Below the pieces are notes generated by a model. The model made no database searches and was not told the DNA's origin. It worked only from the letters and a program-made list of their open reading frames with translations. The translations under genes and the position numbers were made by a program. Below are positions 13,622-22,145 of a DNA stretch of 64,000 nt, in pieces. This DNA comes from Pelomonas margarita (lineage in GTDB: Bacteria; Pseudomonadota; Gammaproteobacteria; Burkholderiales; Burkholderiaceae_C): the NCBI RefSeq assembly GCF_043555875.1, contig NZ_JBIGHW010000013.1, forward strand, positions 1 to 64,000. The letters run 5' to 3'. How positions within the stretch are numbered: the stretch's first letter is position 1; each line of letters starts with the position of its first letter.

Positions 13622-16585
13622 ATGAGCGAACTGTTTCCCGTTTTTGCTGAGCACAGCCGCTATGTGCAGCGGGTGCGCCGCCGCTATGCGGCCGACCTGG
13701 CGCTGCTGCCCCCGGGGCTGCCGGACCGCGAGGTCATCGCCGCGTTGATCGACACACTGCAGCCCGCCAGGCCGCTAGCCAGCGCGCTGCGCGTGGCCCG
13801 CCACCTGGTGATGGAGCGGCTGGCGGTGCTGGACATCGAGCAAGGCGCCAGCGTGGCCGACGTCACGCTGGTCATGACGCACCTGGCCGAAGTCACGCTG
13901 GACAAGGCGCTGGCCGCCGCCCGCACCGAGCTCGACGCCGTCCACGGCGCACCGCGCACGGCCGACGGCCGCGACATCGCGTTCTGGGTCATCGGCATGG
14001 GCAAGCTGGGCGCGCGCGAGCTGAACGTGTCGTCCGACATCGACCTCATCTACGCCTACGAGGACGACGGCGAGACGCACGGCCCCCGGCCCGATCCGGC
14101 GACGGGCCGCCCCGAGCCGGATGCGCCCCCTTGGGGGGCAGCGGTCGCGCAGCGAACGCGTGGGGGCCCGATTTCGGCGCACGAGTACTTCACCAACGTC
14201 GCCAAGAAGCTCTACGCGCTGATTGGCGACGTGACCGACGACGGCCAGGTCTTCCGCGTCGACCTGGCGTTGCGCCCCAACGGCAAGAGCGGTCCGCCGG
14301 TCGTCAGCTTGGGCATGCTGGAGGAGTACTTCCTCGTGCAGGGCCGCGAGTGGGAGCGCTTCGCGTGGCTGAAGAGCCGCGTCGTCGCGCCGCTGACAGG
14401 CCTGGGCGCGCCGGCCGACCCGCGCACGCTGGCGCTGCGCGACCTCGTCACGCCGTTCGTCTACCGCCGCTACCTGGACTACGGCGTCTTCGAGGGCCTG
14501 CGCCAGCTGCACGGCAAGATCCGCAGCGAGGCCAAGGCCCGCGCCGCCGGTCGGCCCGAGCGCGCCAACGACGTGAAGCTGTCGCGTGGCGGCATCCGCG
14601 AGATCGAGTTCATCGTGCAGCTGCTGCAAGTGGTGCGCGGCGGCCAGTTCCCCGAGATCCGCACCCGCTCCACCGTGAAGGCGCTGGGCCGCGTGGCCGA
14701 GCGCGGGCTGATGAAGCCCGAGACCGCCTCCAAGCTGGCCGACGCCTACGTCTTCCTGCGCCGCGTGGAGCACCGCATCCAGTTCCTGGACGACCAGCAG
14801 ACGCACTGCCTGCCGCAGGCCGATGCCGACCTGGCTTGGATCGCGGCGTCCATGGGCCTCAAGTGCTCGCGCGCCGACGCGTCGCCGGGCCGCTCCCAAG
14901 ACGCGGCGAGCCCCCCTGGGGGGCAGGGTCCGGCGACGGACCCGTGGGGGCCTGACTCCTGCTGCGAGCTGTTCGAGACGCTGGGCGAGGTACGCGAGCT
15001 GGTGGCCACCGAGTTCGACGCGCTGCTGCACGGCGCGCCGCAGCAGTCCGGCGGCTGCACCGGCGGCAACTGCGGCGGCCCCAAGCCCACCGTGGACGGC
15101 GAGGACTTCCTGCAGCGCCTGCCCGATGCGCTGGCCACGGCCGTCCGCGCGCTGGCCGAGACGCCGCGCGTGCAGGGCCTGCGCGAGGAGTCGCGCCAGC
15201 GCCTGGCCAAGCTGTTCTACCGCGCCGCGCAGGCCGTCGAGGCCGACGAATGCTCGCTGGACGCCGCCGTGCGTTTCGTCGACTGGGTGGAGCCGCTGCT
15301 GCGCCGCGAGAGCTACCTGGCCCTGCTCGTCGAGCGCCCCGCCGTGCAGCAGCGGCTGCTGCGGCTGTTGGGCCTGGCGCGCTGGCCCATGCGCTACCTG
15401 ATGCAGCATCCCGGCGTCATCGATGAACTGGCCGACCCGCTGCTGCTGACGGCCCGCTTCGACCGCGACGCCTTCCTCGCCGACCTGCGCGACCGCGAGC
15501 AGGGCTGGGCCCGCAGCGGCCAGGCCGACGAGGAGGCGCTGCTGGACACGCTGCGCCGTGCCCACCATGCCGAGGTGTTCCGCACGCTGGTGCGCGACGT
15601 CGAGGGCCGCATCACTGTGGAGCAGGTGGCTGATGACCTCAGCCTGCTGGCTGACGCTGTGCTGCAGATCGCCATCGAGTGGGCGTGGGCCCGCATGCCC
15701 CAGCGCCCCCACGCCCAGGCTGCGCCTGGGCTGCCCCCCGAGGGGGCGTCGCCGGCCTTGGGGCGGCCCGGCGGCCGGCTGCAGGCCCACCGCTCCGACC
15801 CGCGCCTGGCCGTCATCGCCTACGGCAAGCTGGGCGGCAAGGAGCTGGGCTACGGCGGCGACCTGGACGTGGTGTTCGTCTTCGACGACGACGACGAGAA
15901 CGCCAGCGAGATTTACGGCGCCTTTGTGCGCCGCCTCATCACGTGGCTGACGCTGCGCACGGCGGCGGGGGAGTTGTTCGACATCGACACCGCGCTGCGG
16001 CCCAACGGCAACTCGGGGCTGCTGGTCACGTCGCTGGACCATTTCGAGGCCTACCAGACCGGCCGCGGCAGCAACGCCGCGTGGACCTGGGAACACCAGG
16101 CCATCACGCGGGCACGTTTCTGTGCCGGCCATCCCGACCTGGCCGCACGCTGCGAGGGCGTGCGCCGCCAGGTGCTGACGGCGCCGCGTGACGCCGACGC
16201 GCTCAAGCGCGAGGTGCAGGCCATGCGCGAGAAGGTGCGCAGCGCGCGCCCGGTGCGGGCGGGGCTGTTCGATGTGAAGCACAGCGAGGGCGGCATGATG
16301 GACGCCGAGTTCGCCGTGCAGGTGCTGGTGCTCGCGCATTCGGCGGCGCATCCGCAGCTGCAGGACGACCTGGGCAACATCGCGCTGCTGCTGCTGGCCG
16401 AGACGCTGGCGCTGCTGCCGGCCGGCGTGGGCGTGGCCGCCGCGACGGCCTACCGCGAGCTGCGCCGCGTGCAGCACAAGGCCCGGCTGGATGAGCAGGC
16501 GACGGCGCTGGATGCGGAGGCGGCCGCTGCGCTGGTCGTGCATCGCGATGCTGTGAAGGCGCTGTGGCGCGCTGTTTTTGGTTGA
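13622..16585 (+). CDS. glnE: Bifunctional glutamine synthetase adenylyltransferase/deadenylylase, with three in-frame repeat insertions
   Basis: Controls glutamine synthetase by adding and removing AMP according to nitrogen status (PII/GlnB-dependent). Both nucleotidyltransferase centres are visible: GMGKLGARELNVSSDIDL (about 125-142) in the N-terminal deadenylylase half and YGKLGGKELGYGGDLDVVF (about 737-755) in the adenylylase half. At 987 residues it is longer than the roughly 900-950 usual for the family. The excess is three low-complexity, Gly/Pro/Ala-rich inserts at about residues 153-183, 420-445 and 696-722, each encoded by a copy of the dispersed repeat and each keeping the frame. 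The three inserts fall between conserved blocks, so activity is probably kept. Divergent from yhdP. Confidence 0.95.
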   Translation: MSELFPVFAEHSRYVQRVRRRYAADLALLPPGLPDREVIAALIDTLQPARPLASALRVARHLVMERLAVLDIEQGASVADVTLVMTHLAEVTLDKALAAARTELDAVHGAPRTADGRDIAFWVIGMGKLGARELNVSSDIDLIYAYEDDGETHGPRPDPATGRPEPDAPPWGAAVAQRTRGGPISAHEYFTNVAKKLYALIGDVTDDGQVFRVDLALRPNGKSGPPVVSLGMLEEYFLVQGREWERFAWLKSRVVAPLTGLGAPADPRTLALRDLVTPFVYRRYLDYGVFEGLRQLHGKIRSEAKARAAGRPERANDVKLSRGGIREIEFIVQLLQVVRGGQFPEIRTRSTVKALGRVAERGLMKPETASKLADAYVFLRRVEHRIQFLDDQQTHCLPQADADLAWIAASMGLKCSRADASPGRSQDAASPPGGQGPATDPWGPDSCCELFETLGEVRELVATEFDALLHGAPQQSGGCTGGNCGGPKPTVDGEDFLQRLPDALATAVRALAETPRVQGLREESRQRLAKLFYRAAQAVEADECSLDAAVRFVDWVEPLLRRESYLALLVERPAVQQRLLRLLGLARWPMRYLMQHPGVIDELADPLLLTARFDRDAFLADLRDREQGWARSGQADEEALLDTLRRAHHAEVFRTLVRDVEGRITVEQVADDLSLLADAVLQIAIEWAWARMPQRPHAQAAPGLPPEGASPALGRPGGRLQAHRSDPRLAVIAYGKLGGKELGYGGDLDVVFVFDDDDENASEIYGAFVRRLITWLTLRTAAGELFDIDTALRPNGNSGLLVTSLDHFEAYQTGRGSNAAWTWEHQAITRARFCAGHPDLAARCEGVRRQVLTAPRDADALKREVQAMREKVRSARPVRAGLFDVKHSEGGMMDAEFAVQVLVLAHSAAHPQLQDDLGNIALLLLAETLALLPAGVGVAAATAYRELRRVQHKARLDEQATALDAEAAAALVVHRDAVKALWRAVFG
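14082..14170 (-). repeat. Dispersed GC-rich repeat inside glnE (copy 2)
   Basis: Core GCGCCCCCTTGGGGGGC (14124-14140), then GCGCAGCGAACGCGTGGGGGC. In reverse orientation it shows the same GGGGCGGCCC arm as the other copies. It is translated as a Gly/Pro-rich loop just after the first catalytic motif of GlnE. Confidence 0.75.
14884..14955 (-). repeat. Dispersed GC-rich repeat inside glnE (copy 3)
   Basis: Contains CCGGGCCGCTCCCAAG (the reverse complement of the CTTGGGAGCGGCCCGG arm), then GCCCCCCTGGGGGGC and GGGTCCGGCGACGGACCC. About 72 bases, a whole number of codons. It shares the GTGGGGGCC end with copy 2. Confidence 0.85.
15709..15785 (+). repeat. Dispersed GC-rich repeat inside glnE (copy 4)
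   Basis: Contains GCCCAGGCTGCGCCTGGGC, the palindrome GCCCCCCGAGGGGGC and GGCCTTGGGGCGGCCCGG, in the plus orientation. It lies just before the second catalytic motif of GlnE and is read through in frame. Confidence 0.82.
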
Positions 16586-16607
16586 TGGCTAGGGCCGTGT
16601 CGGGGCG

Positions 16608-17198
16608 ATGACCCGTCGCAGCGCCTGGCTCCTGCTCTGTGCCGCGCTCGCTGCGCTGTCGCTGCTCGCCTGGCCCTTCCCTCCCGAGATGCTGGACTGG
16701 CAGCCCAGCCGCCTGGCCTCCCAGCCCTGGCGTGCCATGACCGCCGCCTTTGTCCACTGGACGCCCCTGCACCTCGGCGCCAACCTCGCCGGCTGCTCCG
16801 TCATCGCGCTGCTGGGCCAGCGCGGCGCGCTCGGCCTGCGTGAAGCGGTGGCCGCTCTCATCGCGCTGCCGCTGACCCAGCTGGGCCTGCTATTCCAGCC
16901 CGAGCTGCAGCGCTATGCCGGCCTGTCGGGCGAGCTGCATGCGCTGGTGGCCATCGCCGCGCTGACGCTGCTGGCGCGACGCAGCCGCGATCGCCTTGTC
17001 GGCGCGGCCCTGCTGCTGGGCCTCATCGCCAAGCTGGCGCTGGAACAGCCTCTCGGCCCCGCGCTGCGCGACACGCCGGGCTTCGACTTCGCCGTCGCGC
17101 CCTTTGCCCACCTGAGCGGCGCCGTGGCCGGCCTCGTCGCGTGGGCACTGACAATGCGGGCCAGACCGAAATCACCGAGGACTCCCCATGGGACGTGA
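16608..17198 (+). CDS. rrtA: Rhombosortase-type rhomboid intramembrane serine protease
   Basis: 196-residue multi-helix membrane protein with the rhomboid catalytic pair: Ser107 in GLSGELH and His168 in FAHLSGAVAG. The early HWTPLHLGANLAG segment (about 50-62) is also typical. The short length and the GLSG-x-LH form fit the rhombosortase subfamily, which cleaves the C-terminal GlyGly-CTERM signal of exported proteins. A subtilisin-like protease with exactly such a tail is encoded 1.5 kb downstream. The gene overlaps the next one by 11 bases and starts 22 bases after glnE. Being an ordinary short rhomboid is the alternative. Confidence 0.82.
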   Translation: MTRRSAWLLLCAALAALSLLAWPFPPEMLDWQPSRLASQPWRAMTAAFVHWTPLHLGANLAGCSVIALLGQRGALGLREAVAALIALPLTQLGLLFQPELQRYAGLSGELHALVAIAALTLLARRSRDRLVGAALLLGLIAKLALEQPLGPALRDTPGFDFAVAPFAHLSGAVAGLVAWALTMRARPKSPRTPHGT

Positions 17199-17787
17199 AG
17201 CCAGCTGTACCGCCCGCGTCGGCAGCGAGACCGCCGAATCCACCGCGCTGCTCGAATCCACCACCGTCGTGCTGCGCGGCGCGCTCAAACGCAAGTGGGC
17301 CATCGCCGCCCTTCAGAACCTGCGTGTCGAAGGCGAAGAGCTACGTTTCGACGTTGGCGACGAAGCCGTCGTGCTGGCGCTGGGCGAGAAGGAAGCCGGC
17401 AAGTGGCTGGCCAAGCTGCAGGCGCCGCCGCCCACGCTGGCCGCCAAGCTGGGCGTCAGCGCCGACAACCCGGCGCTGCTGATCGGCCCCACCGTGGGCA
17501 CGCTGGACCCGGCTTTGGCCGAGGCGCTGTCCCACGGCCTGACCGGCAATGTGAAAGTGGCGCGCATGCTGGTGGCCGTCATCAGCAAGCCGGGCGAGCT
17601 GGAGCGCATGGCCGACTTCCACGCCACCATGCTGTGCAAGACCGTCTGGGTGGTGCACCAGAAGGGCCGCGACGCCTACCCGTCCGACGGCGAGATCCGC
17701 ATGGAACTGCGCAGCCGTGGCTATGTGGACAACAAGACCAGTTCGGTGTCGGATACGCTGACCGCCACGCGCTACGTGCGCAAGTAG
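17188..17787 (+). CDS. DUF3052-like conserved protein of unknown function
   Basis: 199-residue soluble protein; the reading frame overlaps the end of the rhombosortase gene by 11 bases, suggesting coupling. The C-terminal 55 residues (KTVWVVHQKGRDAYPSDGEI, RSRGYVDNKTSSVSDTLTATRYV) resemble the end of DUF3052-type proteins, in which a lone small domain is common. The N-terminal half (LRGALKRKWAIAALQNLRVEG) could be a small alpha/beta domain. No catalytic motif, signal peptide or membrane segment. Function unknown. Confidence 0.72.
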   Translation: MGREASCTARVGSETAESTALLESTTVVLRGALKRKWAIAALQNLRVEGEELRFDVGDEAVVLALGEKEAGKWLAKLQAPPPTLAAKLGVSADNPALLIGPTVGTLDPALAEALSHGLTGNVKVARMLVAVISKPGELERMADFHATMLCKTVWVVHQKGRDAYPSDGEIRMELRSRGYVDNKTSSVSDTLTATRYVRK

Positions 17788-17922
17788 GGTGCGTCAGTCC
17801 CGCTGCGGCTCATCGGCCTGGTTGGCTTCCAGGTCGGCCGTCAATCGCTGATGTCGCCCGGGCGGCACGCGGCCCCGGCCGCGCTGCCTAGACTGCCGGG
17901 CTCACACCCAGGAGACACCCCC

Positions 17923-18591
17923 ATGATCACGCTGTGCGGCATCCCGCTGTCCAATTACTACAACAAGGTCAAGCTGGCCCTGTTGGAAAAGGGCATCCCC
18001 TTCAGCGAGGACTACGTGAAGACGCATTCCCACGACGAGGCCGTGCTGAGCGCGTCGCCGCTGGGCAAGGTGCCCTTCATCCGCACGCCTCAGGGCGCGC
18101 TGTGCGAGAGCCAGGTCATTGCCGACTACCTGGAGGCCGCCTACCCCGACACGCCGCGCCTGCTGCCGGCCGACCCCTTCGAGGCGGCCAAGGTGCGCGA
18201 GCTGATTGCCTTCGTCGAGCTGCACCTGGAGCTGGTGGCGCGTGAGTTGTACGCCGAGGCCTTCTTCGGCGGCAAGGTCAGCGACGGCACCAAGCAGCGC
18301 GTGGCCCGCGTGCTGCCCGAGAACATCGCCGCCTTCAAGCGGCTGGCCAAGTTCGGACCCTACCTGGCCGGTGACCGCTTCACGCTGGCGGACTGCGCCG
18401 GCTGGGTAAGCCTGCCGCTGGTGGCGCTGGCCACCAAGACCATCTACGGCGAGGACCTGCTGGCCGCCGGCGGCGTGGACTGGAAGCCCTACGCCAAGCT
18501 CATCGGCGAGCGCCCGCACGCCCAGCGCGTGGCGGCCGACCGCAAGGTCGACCAGGAGCGCCTGCTCGCCGCCGCGCGCCCGGCGGGCTGA
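17923..18591 (+). CDS. Glutathione S-transferase family protein
   Basis: 222-residue cytosolic GST-like protein. The N-terminal thioredoxin fold is seen in ITLCGIPLSNYYNKVKLALLEKGIPF, with the GSH-binding cis-Pro segment GKVPFI and the ESQVIADYLE motif. The C-terminal helical domain contains the N-capping motif FTLADCAGW. It may detoxify electrophiles, but the substrate cannot be inferred. The start at 17923 has AGGAG nine bases upstream. It stands alone between a conserved unknown gene and the secreted protease. Confidence 0.9.
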   Translation: MITLCGIPLSNYYNKVKLALLEKGIPFSEDYVKTHSHDEAVLSASPLGKVPFIRTPQGALCESQVIADYLEAAYPDTPRLLPADPFEAAKVRELIAFVELHLELVARELYAEAFFGGKVSDGTKQRVARVLPENIAAFKRLAKFGPYLAGDRFTLADCAGWVSLPLVALATKTIYGEDLLAAGGVDWKPYAKLIGERPHAQRVAADRKVDQERLLAAARPAG

Positions 18592-18715
18592 CGGCCACGC
18601 GGCGCCCGCAGCGAAGTGGCCGTTGCGTGGCATTTGTGGCGGGTGGCCGGCAGGGCCCCGGCCTAAACTGAAACGATCCCCAGCCGCCCCGGCCGCCTTG
18701 CGGCCGCTGCCCGCC

Positions 18716-20800
18716 ATGAAGTCCCTGCTGTCTGCCCTTGCCGCCGCCGTGCTGGCCCTGCCGGTGTCGGCCCAGTCGCCGGCCGAAACCGAGGCCCGCG
18801 TCATCGTCCGCTTCAAGCCGCAGGCCGACAGCGTGCGAGCCAAGGCGCTGAGCCTGCGCGCCACGCGGCTGGAGGCGCGCGAGATCGCGCAGACCCGCGC
18901 CACCGCGTTGGGGATGCGCACCGGCCACGCGTTGCGCGCCGGGCTCAGCCTGGACGAGCGCACCCACGTGGTCACGGCCAGCGGCCTGAGCGCCGCGCAA
19001 CTCGTCAAGCGGCTGGTGGCCGACGCCGAGGTGGAGCTGGTGGCCGTCGACGGCCGCCGCAAGCGCATGGCGGTGCCCAACGATCCGCTGTTCGGCAGCG
19101 CCACCGTCAACCCCGAGGGCACGGCCAACGGCATTCCCAGCCGCACCATCGACCAGTGGTATCTGAAGGCGCCCAGCAGCACGCCGGGTGAGGTGGTGTC
19201 CAGCGTCAACGCGCCGGCCGCGTGGGAGCACACAGCCGGCCTGAGCAGCACCACCGTCGTGGCCGTGTTGGACACCGGTGTGCGCCTGGACCACCCCGAC
19301 CTGGCGGGTCAGTTCGTGGCCGGCTACGACATGATCGGCTACGGTAGCCCGGGCAACACCTCGACGGCCATCGCCAACGACGGCGGCGGGCATGACAGCG
19401 ATCCGTCCGACCCGGGCGACTGGGTCAGCAGCAGCGACGTGGCCGGCGGCACGCTGGGCAGCGGCTGCGACAGCAGCGATGTGGGCAACAGTTCGTGGCA
19501 TGGCACCCGCGTGTCCGGCATCGTGGCGGCCAAGGCCAACAACGGCCAGGGCCTGGCCGGCGTGGGCTGGAGCGGCAGCGCCCAGACCGGCCTGCTCAAG
19601 GTGCTTCCCGTGCGTGTGCTGGGCAAGTGCGGCGGCTATGACAGCGACATCATCGCCGGCATGCGCTGGGCGGCCGGCCTGAGCCTGCCGGGCGTACCGG
19701 CCAACACCAACCGCGCCAAGGTGCTCAACCTCAGCCTGGGTGGCAGCGGCAGTTGCGGTACCACCGGCACCGGCGCGCTCTACCGCGAGGCCATCACGGC
19801 CATCAACGCCACCGGCGCCACCATCGTCGTGGCGGCCGGCAACTCGGCGGGCCAGGCCGTGGGTCTTCCGGGCAACTGCCCCGGCGTCGTCTCGGTGGCG
19901 GCGCTGCGCCATGTGGGCACCAAGGTGGGTTTCTCCAGCGTCGGCACCGAGGTGACCATCGCGGCGCCGGGCGGCAACTGCATCAACATCAATTCGGGCC
20001 AGCCTTGCCTCTACCCCATGGTCAGCACGACCAACCGGGGCACGACTTCGCCCATCGCCAATGACGAGGGCTACACCAACAGCAACGCGTCGGTCGGCAC
20101 CAGCTTCTCGGCGCCGGTGGTCAGCGGCATCGTGGGCCTGATGGCGGCGGTGCGGCCGTCGCTGACGTCCACCGAGGCGACGCAGATCCTCAAGGCCACG
20201 GCGCGCGCCTTCCCCACCAGCGGCGGCACGGCCGGCACGCTGGCCTGCGTGGCGCCGGGTTCGGCCGAGCAACTGGAGTGCTACTGCACCACCGCCACCT
20301 GCGGCGCCGGCATGGTGGACGCGGCCGCTGCGGTCGCTGCGGCCAAGGCCTTGAACGGCACGACGGTTGCCATCGCGCAGAGCCCCGCCAGCGGCCTGAC
20401 CGCCGGCCAGACGCTGACGCTCACCGCCACGCCGGCTGGCCTGCCCAGCGGCCGCACGGTGGCGTCCACCGCCTGGGTCATCACCGACAATGGCGGCATC
20501 GTCAACGCCTTTGCGTCTGGCGCCAGCACCGCGACGGCCACCGTCACGCCCATGGGCGCCGGCAGCTTCACGGTGCGGGCCGATGTGACCGACAACCTCG
20601 GCCTGGTCTACAGCCAGACGGCCACGGTCAGCGTCGCGGCAGCGGCCGTTACGCCGACGCCCACGTCAACCCCCACGCCCACCAGCAGTGGCGGCGGTGG
20701 TGGCGGTTCGGCCAGCCTGGCCTGGCTAGCGTCGCTGCTGCTGGCGGCGTTCAGCCTGCGGAAGCGCTCGACGCGGCCGGCGCTGCAGCGCAGGCCTTGA
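18716..20800 (+). CDS. Secreted subtilisin-like serine protease (S8) with a GlyGly-CTERM tail
   Basis: 694-residue exported protease. Signal peptide about 1-20 (LLSALAAAVLALPVSAQS), then a propeptide-like region (EARVIVRFKPQ). The catalytic triad is Asp in VVAVLDTGVRLDHPD, His in SSWHGTRVSGI and Ser in VGTSFSAPVVSG. A beta-rich C-terminal domain and a Thr/Pro linker follow. The end is a GlyGly-CTERM sorting signal: SSGGGGGGS, a hydrophobic stretch (LAWLASLLLAAFSL) and a basic end (RKRSTR). Such tails are cut by rhombosortase, encoded at 16608, and processed proteins go to the cell surface or outside through type II secretion. Its 3' end overlaps the convergent SPOR-like gene by 50 bases. Confidence 0.93.
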   Translation: MKSLLSALAAAVLALPVSAQSPAETEARVIVRFKPQADSVRAKALSLRATRLEAREIAQTRATALGMRTGHALRAGLSLDERTHVVTASGLSAAQLVKRLVADAEVELVAVDGRRKRMAVPNDPLFGSATVNPEGTANGIPSRTIDQWYLKAPSSTPGEVVSSVNAPAAWEHTAGLSSTTVVAVLDTGVRLDHPDLAGQFVAGYDMIGYGSPGNTSTAIANDGGGHDSDPSDPGDWVSSSDVAGGTLGSGCDSSDVGNSSWHGTRVSGIVAAKANNGQGLAGVGWSGSAQTGLLKVLPVRVLGKCGGYDSDIIAGMRWAAGLSLPGVPANTNRAKVLNLSLGGSGSCGTTGTGALYREAITAINATGATIVVAAGNSAGQAVGLPGNCPGVVSVAALRHVGTKVGFSSVGTEVTIAAPGGNCININSGQPCLYPMVSTTNRGTTSPIANDEGYTNSNASVGTSFSAPVVSGIVGLMAAVRPSLTSTEATQILKATARAFPTSGGTAGTLACVAPGSAEQLECYCTTATCGAGMVDAAAAVAAAKALNGTTVAIAQSPASGLTAGQTLTLTATPAGLPSGRTVASTAWVITDNGGIVNAFASGASTATATVTPMGAGSFTVRADVTDNLGLVYSQTATVSVAAAAVTPTPTSTPTPTSSGGGGGGSASLAWLASLLLAAFSLRKRSTRPALQRRP

Positions 20801-21422
20801 TCACGGCTGCCAGCGCGGCGTCTTTGCTGGCCTTCAGGCGCTCGGTCTGCAGGCCGTCGGCCTGGAACACCAGCGTGTGGCGGGCCTGGGTCGGCTTCAG
20901 CGCCAGCACGCGCAGGCCCTTCATGCCGCGCTTGCCGAAGGCCTCGATCTGCGCCTCGGCGGCGTCCTTGCTGGCGTGACGGGTGAACACGAACGAGGGC
21001 TGTTCGGCGGGCATGCCCTCCAGCAGGTCGTAGTTCAGGCGCAGCTGCTTGTAGGTGGCTTCCTTGCGGGCGCGGAACTCGGGGTCGGCCAGCCGGATGG
21101 TGGCCACGGCCCACTCGCCAGGTTGCTGGGCGCTGCGTGTCTGCAGCTCGGCAATGCCCAGGCCGCGCAGCGCCGCCTGGGCGCCGGCCAGGGCGGCGTC
21201 GCCGTCCAGCGGTCCCAGCTCCAGGCAGCTGCGGCGGGCCAGCGCGGCCACGGCACTGGCGGCCAGGGGCTGGATGCGCTCGGGGTGCTGCTGCGCGGCC
21301 AGGCGCTGCGGCTCGCGCCCCGCCTGGGCGGGCAGGCCGGTGACGGTGTCCAGCCAGCCTTGTGACCACATGAAGAACAGCGCATTGGCTGCCAGCAGGA
21401 CGATGACGACGATGCGCATCAT
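20751..21422 (-). CDS. SPOR-like membrane-anchored protein
   Basis: 223 residues. An N-terminal helix (IVVIVLLAANALFFMWSQGW) anchors it in the inner membrane with the rest in the periplasm. The C-terminal half (about 115-210) looks like a SPOR domain, which binds denuded peptidoglycan (FVFTRHASKDAAEAQIEAFG, GLRVLALKP). It is the last gene of a SET-birA operon: its ATG overlaps the birA stop codon (ATGA). In many Burkholderiales a similar protein follows birA or coaX. A role in cell division is only suggested by the domain. Confidence 0.72.
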   Translation of the reverse strand: MMRIVVIVLLAANALFFMWSQGWLDTVTGLPAQAGREPQRLAAQQHPERIQPLAASAVAALARRSCLELGPLDGDAALAGAQAALRGLGIAELQTRSAQQPGEWAVATIRLADPEFRARKEATYKQLRLNYDLLEGMPAEQPSFVFTRHASKDAAEAQIEAFGKRGMKGLRVLALKPTQARHTLVFQADGLQTERLKASKDAALAAVIKACAAAPAASSASAG

Positions 21423-22141
21423 GGGGACGGATTCTCCAGTCTGAGGCTCAGTTCACCGGCGCTGATGAGGCTGAGGCCGGTGTCGGTGTCCAGCAGCAGC
21501 TCGCCGCTGGTGGAGACGCCGCGCGCGATGCCCGTGCGCTCGCCGACGCGCACGGGCCGGCCGGCGGCCAGGTCGCGCCGGGAGAACGCGAGCTGCCAAG
21601 GGCCGAAGCCCAGCGTCTCGAAGTCGGCGAGCAGGGCACGCAAGGCCGGGGCCAGCCGGTCCAGCGTGGTCGATGCGGTAGCGGTGGGGTCCAGCGTCTG
21701 CAGCGCCGCGTGGCCGCTGGCGTAAGCGCTGCGGTCGGCGTCCGGCGGCAGCGCTTGCAGGTTCAGGCCGATGCCGATGACGACGCCGCGGCGTTCGCCC
21801 GGCACAGACACGGTCTCGATGAGGATGCCGCCCAGCTTGGCCCCGTCCATGAACAGGTCGTTGGGCCACTTCAGGCGCAGCCGTTCGCCGGCCGGGTCCA
21901 GCACGTCAGCCACCGTGCAGCCCACGGCCAGCGACAGGCCGGAGAGATCCAGCGCGGCCGGCAGCGAGGTGGCGACCGAGAAGGTCAGCGCTGCGTCATC
22001 ACTTTGCCAGGCGCGGCCCAGGCGGCCCCTGCCGGCGGTCTGGCGTGCGGCCGACAGCAGCAGCGGCCCGCCGCCCGCGCGCAGGTGCGCGAGCGCCTCG
22101 GTGTTCGTGGAGCCGCATTCGGCGAGGTGGCGCCGCTCCAT
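21419..22141 (-). CDS. birA: Biotin--[acetyl-CoA-carboxylase] ligase
   Basis: Activates biotin with ATP and attaches it to the biotin carboxyl carrier protein. The BPL domain is complete: STNTEA near the start, the biotinyl-AMP loop GRGRLGRAW, LKWPNDLF, KLGGILIE and GIGLNL. There is no N-terminal helix-turn-helix domain, so this is the ligase-only form and not a repressor of biotin genes. The start at 22141 follows the SET-domain gene by four bases; the end overlaps the SPOR-like gene by four. Confidence 0.95.
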   Translation of the reverse strand: MERRHLAECGSTNTEALAHLRAGGGPLLLSAARQTAGRGRLGRAWQSDDAALTFSVATSLPAALDLSGLSLAVGCTVADVLDPAGERLRLKWPNDLFMDGAKLGGILIETVSVPGERRGVVIGIGLNLQALPPDADRSAYASGHAALQTLDPTATASTTLDRLAPALRALLADFETLGFGPWQLAFSRRDLAAGRPVRVGERTGIARGVSTSGELLLDTDTGLSLISAGELSLRLENPSP

Positions 22142-22145
22142 GGCG

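Noticed and set aside
14082..15785. Frameshifts or decay of glnE because of the odd inserts
   Set aside because: All three inserts are multiples of three and the conserved blocks continue in the same frame, so the gene is intact.
13775..16543. A 922-codon open frame antisense to glnE
   Set aside because: It is a shadow frame caused by high GC3. The product is Gln/Arg/Ala/Gly-rich without motifs, while the plus-strand GlnE has both catalytic domains.
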